Assembly: GCF_030996345.1 (NCBI RefSeq)
Contig: NZ_CP118747.1
Location: forward strand, 1,424,001-1,488,000
Direction of reading: 5' to 3'
DNA: 64,000 nucleotides
Source of the DNA: Acidithiobacillus sp. AMEEHan
GTDB taxonomy: Bacteria; Pseudomonadota; Gammaproteobacteria; Acidithiobacillales; Acidithiobacillaceae
Position 1 is the stretch's first letter. Every line of letters starts with the position of its first letter. Position numbers and translations under genes: made by a program. Below, piece after piece: positions 53,866 to 61,797 of this stretch. The notes under the pieces are model-generated. The model saw only the letters and a program-made list of their open reading frames with translations. It was not told the DNA's origin and ran no database searches.

Positions 53866-54120
53866 TTACTGCCAAAACAGGAAAACATCTTGTACGGAGG
53901 CGGAGCCGGCTACACCGGGGATGCGGCAGGCGGCGCTGGGGGTCTTGGCCTTGCAGTGCAGGTCATAGACGTCGATGGGCGGGAGCTTGGTGAGGGCCCG
54001 CTGGCAGGCGGCTTGTCCCGAGCGTGGAGGCTGCTGCCTAGCCCTGCAGGGCATACAGGACGCCCCGATGACGAAGGTCAGTCCATAGAAAACTACTTTG
54101 TTTATCTTACGCAACTGCAC
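53866..54120 (-). CDS. P2b: short exported protein, internal-deletion relative of P2a
   Basis: 84 residues from GTG. The first 20 or so (MQLRKINKVVFYGLTFVIG) match the signal peptide of P2a (55718-56710), and the last 35 match the P2a C-terminus (DLHCKAKTPSAACRIPG...LFWQ against HLPCSKGKLAACRLPA...IFRQ). About 240 middle residues are missing. It has the same GGAGCGGAGC ribosome site as P2a. It may be a working mini-protein or a remnant. Confidence 0.6.
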   Translation of the reverse strand: MQLRKINKVVFYGLTFVIGASCMPCRARQQPPRSGQAACQRALTKLPPIDVYDLHCKAKTPSAACRIPGVAGSASVQDVFLFWQ

Positions 54121-54156
54121 GCTCCGCTCCTTTTGCTCGTTGTGCGCTATCGCCGG

Positions 54157-54876
54157 TTACGGACGGCTTTTGCCGGGCGAGATGCGCTCGTATAGGATCT
54201 CGCCATCGTCCATATGCTGCACCAGCATCCCACCGCGGGTAGGTTCGAGTAGCAGTACGTCTTCCGGCTTGCCGCCTTTACACCCGCGCTTGAAACCGAT
54301 CAGGAGCCAACAAGGCTTATCGTCTACTGAGAGCAAAGGTGTTGCTGCGCGCAGCTGCGCCTTGCTCAAGGGCCTACCATTCCAGCTGGTTATGTGATAG
54401 AAACCCGCGCTTTCCAGTTCAAAATCGGACTCGTCTAGCCCCTGCCACCCCATCTGAACATAACCGGGCGGGGGAATGTCGTAGTCTCCCCAAGTGTAGA
54501 GCTTGCCAGTGGGCGTAGCTGGGCCGCAGGCGGAATTTTCCCAGCCAAAGACGCCAATTTCGGGCGCCTTGCCCGAGAGCACAATTTTGCCGACCTTGCC
54601 CAGCACAGTTTTAGGGGTATCTTTGTCCGCCAGAATCCCAGAAAAACCAACAGTCGCAATCGCTTTCCAGTCACCGGCTATCAGCTTCTTGATGGCCTTG
54701 GCGTCTTTGGGATGCGCAATGACCCGCTGCACCGCCGGAACGATGGGAATCTCTTTGATTTCCTCTTCACTATCCGCCATGCTTGCTGCATGCAGGGGAA
54801 GGGAGAAAAGCAAAAGGACAAGGCTTGCAAGTATGTTGACAGGTTTGGACAGCTTTGTAAAAAAGTTATAGACCAT
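54157..54876 (-). CDS. P1b: exported protein of unknown family
   Basis: 239 residues with a signal peptide (KPVNILASLVLLLFSLPLHAAS). The body is about 70-80% identical by eye to P1a (56747-57478): DWKAIATVGFSGIL, LSGKAPEIGVFGWENSACG, PPPGYVQMGW, KPEDVLLLEPTRGGMLVQ. The conserved Cys (about 128, 190 and 199) suggest a disulfide-stabilised periplasmic protein. I do not recognise the family. Start 54876 is fixed by the TCGTGCT-ATG leader shared with P1a. Confidence 0.72.
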   Translation of the reverse strand: MVYNFFTKLSKPVNILASLVLLLFSLPLHAASMADSEEEIKEIPIVPAVQRVIAHPKDAKAIKKLIAGDWKAIATVGFSGILADKDTPKTVLGKVGKIVLSGKAPEIGVFGWENSACGPATPTGKLYTWGDYDIPPPGYVQMGWQGLDESDFELESAGFYHITSWNGRPLSKAQLRAATPLLSVDDKPCWLLIGFKRGCKGGKPEDVLLLEPTRGGMLVQHMDDGEILYERISPGKSRP

Positions 54877-54977
54877 AGCACGAGCCTTCGGTACACGTGT
54901 GCATTGAGAAAGAGATGTCAAGGAGTTTGTCTCCGTAAGCCAGAATTCTATTTCCATTTCTTGCGATGAAAAACGAT

Positions 54978-55508
54978 CTATTTTGCCAAACCGAATTGCC
55001 GAAATAACGAGAGATTATAGTTCAGTGCCAAGGTCTGATTTCCGTATTTGCAGATATAGTGCTGGGTTTTTCTTTGGCCTGCAAGCGTCACTTCCAATTC
55101 CGAGCGAGCGCGGGCTAAATCAATCAGCATGTAGTTAGCAGTAGGTGTCGTCATCCTTAGAGAGGTATCTCCATTGGCCGCGATGACATAATCCATTTGC
55201 ACGCCAGGCTGGCCGCCACGAGCGAGTTCCTGGACTTTGCCTTGCGAATTTGCCGCGCGTAGGCCGAGGTGCTCCAATCCTTTGCCTTGACGTTGCAGAC
55301 ATAAGACCACGGTCTTTTTCGGCAAGCCGCATTCCCATAGGGTGACAGCTTTTTCGCCACAGAATTTATTGTCGGGCAAATGTTTCTCCGGATTGGGCGG
55401 TACAGAGAGCGGATAGCTCGTGCTGGCGGAAACGGGTGCCGCGAGAAATAACAGATAAATTGAGAGGGTGATGGTACCGCCTCTATTCTGTTCGGTTGGC
55501 GCACGCAT
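54978..55508 (-). CDS. P3a: exported protein with P3 domain only
   Basis: 176 residues: a signal peptide, then the P3 domain (FCGEKAVTLWECGLPKKTVVLCLQRQG ... GGQPGVQMDYVIAANGDTSLRMTTP ... YGNQTLALNYNLSLFRQFGL). It lacks the LprI-type tail of P3b. GAGAGAGAAA precedes the ATG. Family not recognised; the repeated Cys pattern again suggests periplasmic folding. Confidence 0.7.
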   Translation of the reverse strand: MRAPTEQNRGGTITLSIYLLFLAAPVSASTSYPLSVPPNPEKHLPDNKFCGEKAVTLWECGLPKKTVVLCLQRQGKGLEHLGLRAANSQGKVQELARGGQPGVQMDYVIAANGDTSLRMTTPTANYMLIDLARARSELEVTLAGQRKTQHYICKYGNQTLALNYNLSLFRQFGLAK

Positions 55509-55520
55509 TTTCTCTCTCTG

Positions 55521-55721
55521 TCACTGCCAAAACAGGGAGATATCTTTTGCGGACCCGGGGCCGATTTCGCCGGGAACGCGGCAGTAGGCGGTAGGGGTGT
55601 TGGCCTTGCGGTGCAGATCGCAGAGTTCCAGAGGCTGCGGCTTTGCCATTCTCTTCGCACCAAGCTCAGGTAAACACTCTGCGTGTCTGCCGCACCGCGG
55701 GTTTGGATGAGATGGTTTCAT
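55521..55721 (-). CDS. P2c: third copy of the P2 C-terminal domain
   Basis: 66 residues. The ATG overlaps the P2a stop (ATGA). Only the last 35 residues (ELCDLHRKANTPTAYCRVPG...SLFWQ) are related to P2a and P2b; the N-terminal part is unique and has no signal peptide. It may be a decayed copy left by the duplication. Confidence 0.45.
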   Translation of the reverse strand: MKPSHPNPRCGRHAECLPELGAKRMAKPQPLELCDLHRKANTPTAYCRVPGEIGPGSAKDISLFWQ

Positions 55722-56710
55722 TGCCGGAAGATCTCCAGGGAAGGAATGTTGCCCTTGGGCTTCGGGGCGGGCAGGCGGCAGGCCGCGAGTTTTCCTTTGC
55801 TGCACGGCAGGTGGTAGATGGTTATCGGCATGGAATACTGGCTCCAGCGAGTGCAGACGGCATTGCCTACTTTGCTGCAGTCCACGTTCATGCCCAGGGC
55901 ATCGGCGGCGGCCCAGCCCTGCAGGGCAGAGAGGAGAGAGGATAACTGCTGGGGGTTGCGCACAAAGAGACGGAGTCGGGCCGATGCGGGCAACTGTTGT
56001 GCCGTTTCCCCTTGCGCGTAGAGACCATCGACCAGCGCCAGCGCCAGGACCTGCCCCTTCTGGTTACTGAAGACCACGGTCTGTACCTGCGCATTGTGGG
56101 GTTCAAAGCCCCAGCTCAGGGTCAACCCCTGTGCCGCGAGCGAGGCGTGCGGGAGAGGGGAGATGCTCAGGCCCCGGATGCTGCGCTCTTCCAGGGTCTC
56201 GCCGCTGCCCACGGGGAGGCGGGCATCTTTGCCAAGAAAATCTTCCAGCGCTTCTTGAGTCAGTTGCGGACCGGTGAATTTCTCTTCCAACTCGCGCAAT
56301 TGCCAGGATCTCTCTCCCATCACCTTGACCGCACACGGCCCATTGTTGCCACAGGCAATCAACTTGCGCTCGAAAGGCTCCTCGCTGTCGATCAGCGCCT
56401 TGCAGTAGGGGGTATCTACTCCGGCCTGGCGCAGGCTCCTTAAAAACGCTACATGTACGGTAGATGCAAGCAATCCCGGGTTGTCGGTCCAATCTTTGGG
56501 TTTGTATGTATGGATCGCTCTACAAACCGGACTCCAGGGGGAGTTGGGCACATTGCAGCGATTGTCAAAATCTGGGGCGTAGATGCTCTTCGCCGCGGCG
56601 GGGCAGTCGTATGCCGGGATGCTCTCCGCCAGGAGTGGGTTTCCGCCAAACAGCCCGATAACGAAGATCAGTGCGTAGAAAACTGCTTTGTTTATCTTAC
56701 ACAACTGCAC
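55718..56710 (-). CDS. P2a: exported Cys-containing protein of unknown family
   Basis: 330 residues from GTG with AAGGAGCGGAGC upstream. A signal peptide ends near LLAES. The mature protein has about ten Cys (for example RCNVPNSPWSPVC and IACGNNGPCAV) and a Pro-rich tail. It is the full-length form of the P2 family; P2b and P2c are shortened copies. Its function is unknown. The lysozyme-type island context suggests an envelope role. Confidence 0.7.
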   Translation of the reverse strand: MQLCKINKAVFYALIFVIGLFGGNPLLAESIPAYDCPAAAKSIYAPDFDNRCNVPNSPWSPVCRAIHTYKPKDWTDNPGLLASTVHVAFLRSLRQAGVDTPYCKALIDSEEPFERKLIACGNNGPCAVKVMGERSWQLRELEEKFTGPQLTQEALEDFLGKDARLPVGSGETLEERSIRGLSISPLPHASLAAQGLTLSWGFEPHNAQVQTVVFSNQKGQVLALALVDGLYAQGETAQQLPASARLRLFVRNPQQLSSLLSALQGWAAADALGMNVDCSKVGNAVCTRWSQYSMPITIYHLPCSKGKLAACRLPAPKPKGNIPSLEIFRQ

Positions 56711-56746
56711 GCTCCGCTCCTTTTGCTTGTTGTGCGCTCTCGCCGG

Positions 56747-57478
56747 TCACGGATGACTTTTGCCGGGGGAGACGCGCTCGTACAGGATCCAGCCTTCGAC
56801 CATATACTGCACTAGCATCCCACCGCGAGTAGGTTCGAGCAGCAGCACATCCTCCGGCTTGCTGCCTTTACACTTGCGCTTGAAACCGATCAGAAGCCAA
56901 CGTCGACCCTCTTTAATATCCTGGTTGAAGGGAAACAAGTGCGTGGCAGCGTCCAGCTGCGCCTTGCTTAAGGGCTTACCATTCCAGGTGAGTATGTGGT
57001 AGTACTTGGCATTTTCGGGCTCAAAATCGGACTCATCCAGCCCGTGCCACCCCATTTGAACATAACCGGGCGGAGGAATTTCGTACTTATCCCAAGTGTA
57101 GAGCTTGCCAGTGGGCGTGGCTGCGCCGCAAGCAGAATTTTCCCAGCCAAAGACGCCAATCTCGGGCGCCTTGCCCGAGAGCACAATTTTGCCGACCTTG
57201 CCTAGCACGGTTTTGGGGGCATCTCTGTCGGTAAGAATCCCAGAAAAACCAACCGTCGCAATCGCTTTCCAGTCACCAGCTACAAGCTTCTCGATGGCCT
57301 TGGCATCTTTGGGATGCGCGATGACCCGTTTTACTGCCGGAACAATGGGAATTTGTTTGAGTGTCTCTAAACTATCTACCGCACTTGCTGCATGCAGGGG
57401 AAGAGAGAAAAACAAAAGGACAAGGCTTGCTAGTATGTTGACAGGTTTGGATAGGTTTGTAAAAAGATTACAGGCCAT
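56747..57478 (-). CDS. P1a: exported protein of unknown family, coupled to lysozyme
   Basis: 243 residues. A signal peptide (KPVNILASLVLLFFSLPLHAAS) and the same body as P1b. Its ATG (57478) lies 11 bases inside the end of the lysozyme gene, with TGGAGGATCG upstream, so the two are translated together. That coupling is the best hint to its role: a partner, inhibitor or immunity-type protein for the lysozyme is possible. Confidence 0.72.
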   Translation of the reverse strand: MACNLFTNLSKPVNILASLVLLFFSLPLHAASAVDSLETLKQIPIVPAVKRVIAHPKDAKAIEKLVAGDWKAIATVGFSGILTDRDAPKTVLGKVGKIVLSGKAPEIGVFGWENSACGAATPTGKLYTWDKYEIPPPGYVQMGWHGLDESDFEPENAKYYHILTWNGKPLSKAQLDAATHLFPFNQDIKEGRRWLLIGFKRKCKGSKPEDVLLLEPTRGGMLVQYMVEGWILYERVSPGKSHP

Positions 57479-58568
57479 AGCACGATCCTCCAGGTTTGCA
57501 CGAGCTTTTACATTTGGCTTTGAAAGTCTGTTTTTTGCTATTTATTGTTGCGGAATAATCGCAACACGTTTTTCTTCCGAATGATGATTCCGGGTACTTA
57601 CATTCCAAAAACAGATCTGCCTCACCTTTTCTTCTGTCTACCAGTCCTTGGTTAACTTTATTACCCGCTTTATTGTACTCTTTCATCTTGTTTGCTACGC
57701 CTTTCCAATCACATTTATTTAAAAGGTTGTAAATAGAAGATATACCTGGGCCTAAATTGAAAAAGAAACTCATCAATGCGTCCATTTGGCACGTTGTAAG
57801 TTTTACCTTTATTTGTTTGTTTGCGTATTCTTTAATCCTCGTCTTTATATCGTCGTCCATGTCCGTTAAAGCCTGCTCATCGGTAACTCCGCTGCGATAC
57901 TTCTCCCATTCCTTCGGAGCTCTGGTAGGTAATCCTTTTATACTCCCTCGAGGTTCAATCAGGTGACCTATGCCCACGGTTGCAAGACCTACAGAGTCTT
58001 CGTACAAGCAATTAACCATGCCCTCGTAATGCCGTATCGCTACTTTTCCTGATTCAGACACGACAAAGTGGCTTTTGTTGTATGCCTCGATTTCCCTTTG
58101 ATTGTTTGTGGTACTTATCGGCTCACATTTTTTTGCGTCGGAGCTCGTTGGGCCAGTGGTAGACGCTACAGGTGTAGTCGGTGAGGCGCAAGCTACACAC
58201 GCCCTTGCGTAAACACCTAGCGCTGTCAGTCGCTCCTCATACGCCTTTTTTAGGCACGCCGCATTTGCACCACAGGCATCTCTTTTTGCGAGCCACTCCG
58301 TCTGTCTGGCGGCTTCAGCGGGTAGCACGCAAGCGTGACTGCTTGAATTTTGGAATGCGCTTTTCAAAGCCGCATAGTCGCGACCGAGGCGTGCATCCAG
58401 GAGTTTCAGCTCCGGGTCAGAACAGATAGCCTTTTCCGTGGGCGTTTGTGCTAGCCTACAGTTCATCGCCTGCGCGTCCAATGTCTGGAAAAGAAAGGCA
58501 ACGCTACTTAGGGCGACGAGCACCGCCTTGCGTTGTGCTGTGCGTGTGCTCTCTATCCGCTGAATCAT
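57468..58568 (-). CDS. Exported GH24 lysozyme with N-terminal LprI-like (DUF1311) domain
   Basis: 366 residues. A signal peptide (cut near DAQA-MNC) precedes an LprI/DUF1311 domain (36-120; NCRLAQTPTEKAICSDPELKLLDARLGRDY, Cys-paired), a Ser/Thr linker (125-160), and a T4-type lysozyme domain with the exact catalytic spacing Glu182-x8-Asp191-x5-Thr197 and the QGLVDRRKGEADLFL motif. A Cys-rich tail ends it. DUF1311 includes the LprI lysozyme inhibitor, so enzyme and inhibitor-like domain are fused. Start 58568 follows GGAGAG. It lies 31 bases after the TadE-like gene and looks more AT-rich than its surroundings. Confidence 0.85.
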   Translation of the reverse strand: MIQRIESTRTAQRKAVLVALSSVAFLFQTLDAQAMNCRLAQTPTEKAICSDPELKLLDARLGRDYAALKSAFQNSSSHACVLPAEAARQTEWLAKRDACGANAACLKKAYEERLTALGVYARACVACASPTTPVASTTGPTSSDAKKCEPISTTNNQREIEAYNKSHFVVSESGKVAIRHYEGMVNCLYEDSVGLATVGIGHLIEPRGSIKGLPTRAPKEWEKYRSGVTDEQALTDMDDDIKTRIKEYANKQIKVKLTTCQMDALMSFFFNLGPGISSIYNLLNKCDWKGVANKMKEYNKAGNKVNQGLVDRRKGEADLFLECKYPESSFGRKTCCDYSATINSKKQTFKAKCKSSCKPGGSCYGL

Positions 58569-58599
58569 ATCGCTCTCTCCGATTTTTCGATAGTGCTGG

Positions 58600-59550
58600 T
58601 CAATTCGTGCAACCATACTTTGGCGGCGGCGGTAGCTGGTCGGCGATGTCATAGTCGGGTATACCGGGATCGTCTGGTGGCAAGGGTTCGAGATCGTTCG
58701 TCGGGGCCTGGCTATCAGGCGGTGTATAGGTCTCATTACCCCCCGCCTGGGGATTGGCGAGTGCGCTTGTCTGCTGCAACCCGTTCACATGGGTGAAGGG
58801 GGTTTGCATGCGAAAGGTTGCCTCGGCGGTGAGGGGAAAGGTGGGCAGGAGCTGGCCAGACGCGCTTGGTCCGAGAAGTAGAGAGTCGCCGGCTGCCACG
58901 CTGAAGGCACCCTGGCCGCCGCCGTTGCCGCCGACCACGCTGCCACGCCCGGCGTTGTTGGGATCGAAGCGGGCGAGTATCTTGTCGATAAAGGGCATGA
59001 TCAGTGGGGCATGGTAGGTGACGCGGATCTTGAGGAGGTTGGCGTCTTGCACGCTTAGGCCGCTCCCGGCACCGAGGCTGGTCTTACGGTAGCCGAGATG
59101 GCTTTCGGGTATGCCCCAGCCCCAGTTGCCGTCGGGGCCGATTTTCTTGCCGATGTCGTCGTCAAGGGGTAGGCGTCCGTATTGCTTGTGGTCGCGGAAA
59201 GCCTCGACGGTGGGACTGAGGATCTCGATCTTGGCTTGGCGGGCGGCAGCCTCGGCGGCCAGGCGCCCCTTGAGCAGGGCTTGGGCATCCTGACCGTGGG
59301 TATAGAGGGGCGTGAGTCCCTCGGCGAGGCCGCGGCGGATGGCGTTGATGTCGCCGCCGTGCAGGGCACCGGCGCGGGCGGCATTCTGGGCGGCCACCTC
59401 GAGTTGCAGGCGGCTCTGGTAGAGCAGGCTCGCCTGCAAGCTCCCCAGGAGTAGAAGCAGAACGATGGGTATGCTGATGACGAACTCCACCACTCCGGCT
59501 CCTGCTTCGTGGGATTCGACGACGAGAGATTTCGGGCTATGACAGGGCAT
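58600..59550 (-). CDS. TadE/TadG-like pilus minor component
   Basis: 316 residues. An N-terminal prepilin-like segment with Glu at the start of the hydrophobic helix (GAGVVEFVISIPIVLLLLLGSLQASLLYQSRLQLEVAAQNAARAGAL) is the TadE signature. A long low-complexity Pro/Gly/Asn-rich C-terminus follows, ending PPPKYGCTN. TadE-type pseudopilins help assemble Flp pili. It is longer than simple TadE and closer in size to TadG without its vWA domain. Confidence 0.8.
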   Translation of the reverse strand: MPCHSPKSLVVESHEAGAGVVEFVISIPIVLLLLLGSLQASLLYQSRLQLEVAAQNAARAGALHGGDINAIRRGLAEGLTPLYTHGQDAQALLKGRLAAEAAARQAKIEILSPTVEAFRDHKQYGRLPLDDDIGKKIGPDGNWGWGIPESHLGYRKTSLGAGSGLSVQDANLLKIRVTYHAPLIMPFIDKILARFDPNNAGRGSVVGGNGGGQGAFSVAAGDSLLLGPSASGQLLPTFPLTAEATFRMQTPFTHVNGLQQTSALANPQAGGNETYTPPDSQAPTNDLEPLPPDDPGIPDYDIADQLPPPPKYGCTN

Positions 59551-59562
59551 TTTCGTTTCTCC

Positions 59563-59925
59563 TCACACGTCCATTTCTCGCCAATGCAGTTTTTGGCCAA
59601 GAGCGATATCGCGACTGGCTATCTCTCCCACAGCCACCTCAATGGTGCTGTGCACTCCTCGAAGCCGAGGCCACGCAAGTTGCCAGGGGCGCACATTCGA
59701 TCGCACCGCCAGCACCTGTCCAGCGCGATCGAGCCAGAGCAGATCAAGCGCAAAGCGCATGCCAAACATGTGCACGGCACGACAGGGAAGTAGCCATAGC
59801 GCCTGATCCGCGTGCAAGCTCTTTTTGCCGAGCAGGCCTACACTTCGGGAAAGCGGATCGCTGGCAAGCGAGGCTTGGGCCCATACGCACTCTTCGCCCC
59901 GCCAGATGCTACCCCGCTGGCTCAT
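59563..59925 (-). CDS. DUF192 family protein
   Basis: 120 residues of the DUF192/UPF0127 fold (LLPCRAVHMFGMRFALDLLWLDRAGQVLAV is the core). It overlaps tadC by four bases. DUF192 genes are seen next to pilus and secretion genes in many bacteria, but the biochemical role is not established. No signal peptide is evident from this start. Confidence 0.8.
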   Translation of the reverse strand: MSQRGSIWRGEECVWAQASLASDPLSRSVGLLGKKSLHADQALWLLPCRAVHMFGMRFALDLLWLDRAGQVLAVRSNVRPWQLAWPRLRGVHSTIEVAVGEIASRDIALGQKLHWREMDV

Positions 59926-60941
59926 GTGGCCACCTCCTGCACGTATTTCATGTAAATGACAAAGGCCAACACGAGGAAAACAATCGGAAAAATAAACATG
60001 ACGAGGGGAGCCAGGAGCTTGACGGGTGCCTCTAGGGCTGCCTTTTCGGCGCGCAGGAAACGCTCTTCGCGGCGTTGCTCCGCCTGGGCCTTGAGCACGG
60101 GAGCCAAGCTACCACCGCGTTCTTCCGACTGGATGATGGCAGTAACCAAGCTGCGCAGCTCTTGCATCGCGACGCGCTCCCCAAAGCGTCGGAAAACCTC
60201 GATGCGTGGCATCCCCGAGCGCAGGTCGCGGAGGATGATGCGAAACTCATTGCGCAGTGGCCCTTCCGGTCCCTTATCGACAGCAATTTGGATGGCACCG
60301 GTAAGATTGAGTCCACCTTCCACCATCAGGGTAATAAAGTCGAGATATACCGGCAGATCCTTGAGAATCCGCTTTTGGCGTTTTTTGGCTTGTTCTACCA
60401 ACCACAGGTCGGGATAAAAGCTCATCAGTAACATGGCGAGCAATGTGATTTCCCAGCGAAAAATCCCCAAGGCGACATAAACAAGGAGACTGAAAAATGC
60501 TGGAAAGAGAGCTGCGAGAATTTTCAGAGAGAAGAAATCGCGCGGGGTGACCAGATAATGTAGACCAGCTTTTTGTAGGCGCTGGGCGCTGCTATAGACC
60601 AGTTTGTTGGGTAGAAAGACGACGATGGTGGAGTTGATGAAGCGCACCAGTGGCCAGACATGTGCAAGCCCTTTGGGTAGGGGGTCCATGTAGTCGCGCG
60701 CTTGTTTCTCGACCGCTGAAAACAAGAGAGAGAGCCCGAACAGCGTTGCTACTGCTACCGCCCCTGCCAAGGCACCTACCAGAAGAACGGGTAAATCGCC
60801 GGTATTGTTCAGCAGCAGGTCCCAAGCACGAGCGCCAAAGAAGTACATCCCGAGTAGCAACAAAAGGCCAGCACCCAGCCAGGGGAGACTGCGCTGCCAG
60901 AGCCTACGCGCACTCATGCTACGGAGTAGCCGGTCGCTCAT
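59922..60941 (-). CDS. tadC: Tad pilus inner-membrane platform protein TadC
   Basis: 339 residues of the type II secretion F family. Three or four membrane helices; the conserved cytoplasmic part reads FRRFGERVAMQELRSLVTAIIQSEERGGSLAPVL. It forms the base of the Flp pilus with TadB. One base separates its start from the tadB stop. Confidence 0.88.
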   Translation of the reverse strand: MSDRLLRSMSARRLWQRSLPWLGAGLLLLLGMYFFGARAWDLLLNNTGDLPVLLVGALAGAVAVATLFGLSLLFSAVEKQARDYMDPLPKGLAHVWPLVRFINSTIVVFLPNKLVYSSAQRLQKAGLHYLVTPRDFFSLKILAALFPAFFSLLVYVALGIFRWEITLLAMLLMSFYPDLWLVEQAKKRQKRILKDLPVYLDFITLMVEGGLNLTGAIQIAVDKGPEGPLRNEFRIILRDLRSGMPRIEVFRRFGERVAMQELRSLVTAIIQSEERGGSLAPVLKAQAEQRREERFLRAEKAALEAPVKLLAPLVMFIFPIVFLVLAFVIYMKYVQEVAT

Positions 60942-60942
60942 A

Positions 60943-61797
60943 CTACACCTCGATACTCACAATTTTACGAATGCCCCAGTAGCCCAGCAGCTCGAGCACC
61001 GCAGCAATGGCGAGTACTGCCCATCCTTTGTAGGTATCAAAGAGTGCGCTGGCGGCCTGGGGTTCGATACGCAAGAGGGCGAGGACGATAAGTATCGGCA
61101 AAGCGGTCATGACCAGACCCTGCAGCTTGCCTTGCGAGGTAAGGGCCTTGATTTTTTGCTCCATCATCAAACGCTTGCGCACAGTTTCGCCGAGACGCAG
61201 AAGGGTATCGGCAAGATTGCCACCCACCTCGCGGTTGATGCGTAGTGCCGAGACCACCAGATCAAAATCCTGAGATTTCACCCGCTCCGCCAAGTGCGCG
61301 ACAGCCTCTTCGAAGGGAATGCCAAGGCGTTGCTCGCGCACCACGAGAGAGAGCTCCTGGCTCATGGGGGCACTCATGTCGCGCGCCAAGCCTTCGAGCG
61401 TTTGCCCCAGGTTTGCGCCGCCACGCAGCGCCGAGGCCATCATCAACAGGGTGTCGGGCAATTGGTCGTGGAGTCGGTTAAAACGCCGGATCTTCAGATG
61501 ACGGAGCAAAAAACGTGGTGCGACGGCAAGCATCAGTGCCAGCAGGATCACCACCGATAAGGAGGGAACAACGAGATAAAACAGCGGTGGAATGAGTAGC
61601 AGCGCGGCGAGATTCATGCGCCAGAGAAGTCCCGGGTCGGCAAAGATGAACATGTCCGTCAGATTGCGTTGTGCATCTTTGGTGAACCGTTGCTGTTGGC
61701 GCTGCAGCGCGCGACGCGATCCCTGGGCGAGCAGATAGATCAGCGCCGCAACGGAAAGAAAAACGAGTAGGGCAATGCCAAGCTCAGACGCGCCCAT
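60943..61797 (-). CDS. tadB: Tad pilus inner-membrane platform protein TadB
   Basis: 284 residues of the same T2SSF fold, with helices near the N-terminus and at the C-terminus and the core LALLVVREQRLGIPFEEAVAHLAERVKSQDFDLVVSALRINREVGGNLADTL-type region near residues 140-200. It overlaps cpaF by 14 bases. Confidence 0.9.
   Translation of the reverse strand: MGASELGIALLVFLSVAALIYLLAQGSRRALQRQQQRFTKDAQRNLTDMFIFADPGLLWRMNLAALLLIPPLFYLVVPSLSVVILLALMLAVAPRFLLRHLKIRRFNRLHDQLPDTLLMMASALRGGANLGQTLEGLARDMSAPMSQELSLVVREQRLGIPFEEAVAHLAERVKSQDFDLVVSALRINREVGGNLADTLLRLGETVRKRLMMEQKIKALTSQGKLQGLVMTALPILIVLALLRIEPQAASALFDTYKGWAVLAIAAVLELLGYWGIRKIVSIEV

Larger units (their letters stand above)
52384..57478 (-). 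repeat. Tandem duplication of the P1-P2-P3 gene module
   Basis: Unit A (57478 to 54978) is P1a-P2a-P2c-P3a and unit B (54876 to 52384) is P1b-P2b-P3b. Junction DNA around the P1 stop and P2 start (54119-54165 and 56709-56755) is almost identical in both. Unit B lost the middle of P2 and gained, or kept, the LprI-type tail on P3. Confidence 0.8.

Noticed and set aside
60805-61245. Plus-strand frame containing VAQQLEHRSNG, a phrase often seen in false translations over RNA genes
   Set aside because: It is antisense to the tadB/tadC junction, and no tRNA-like cloverleaf can be drawn there.
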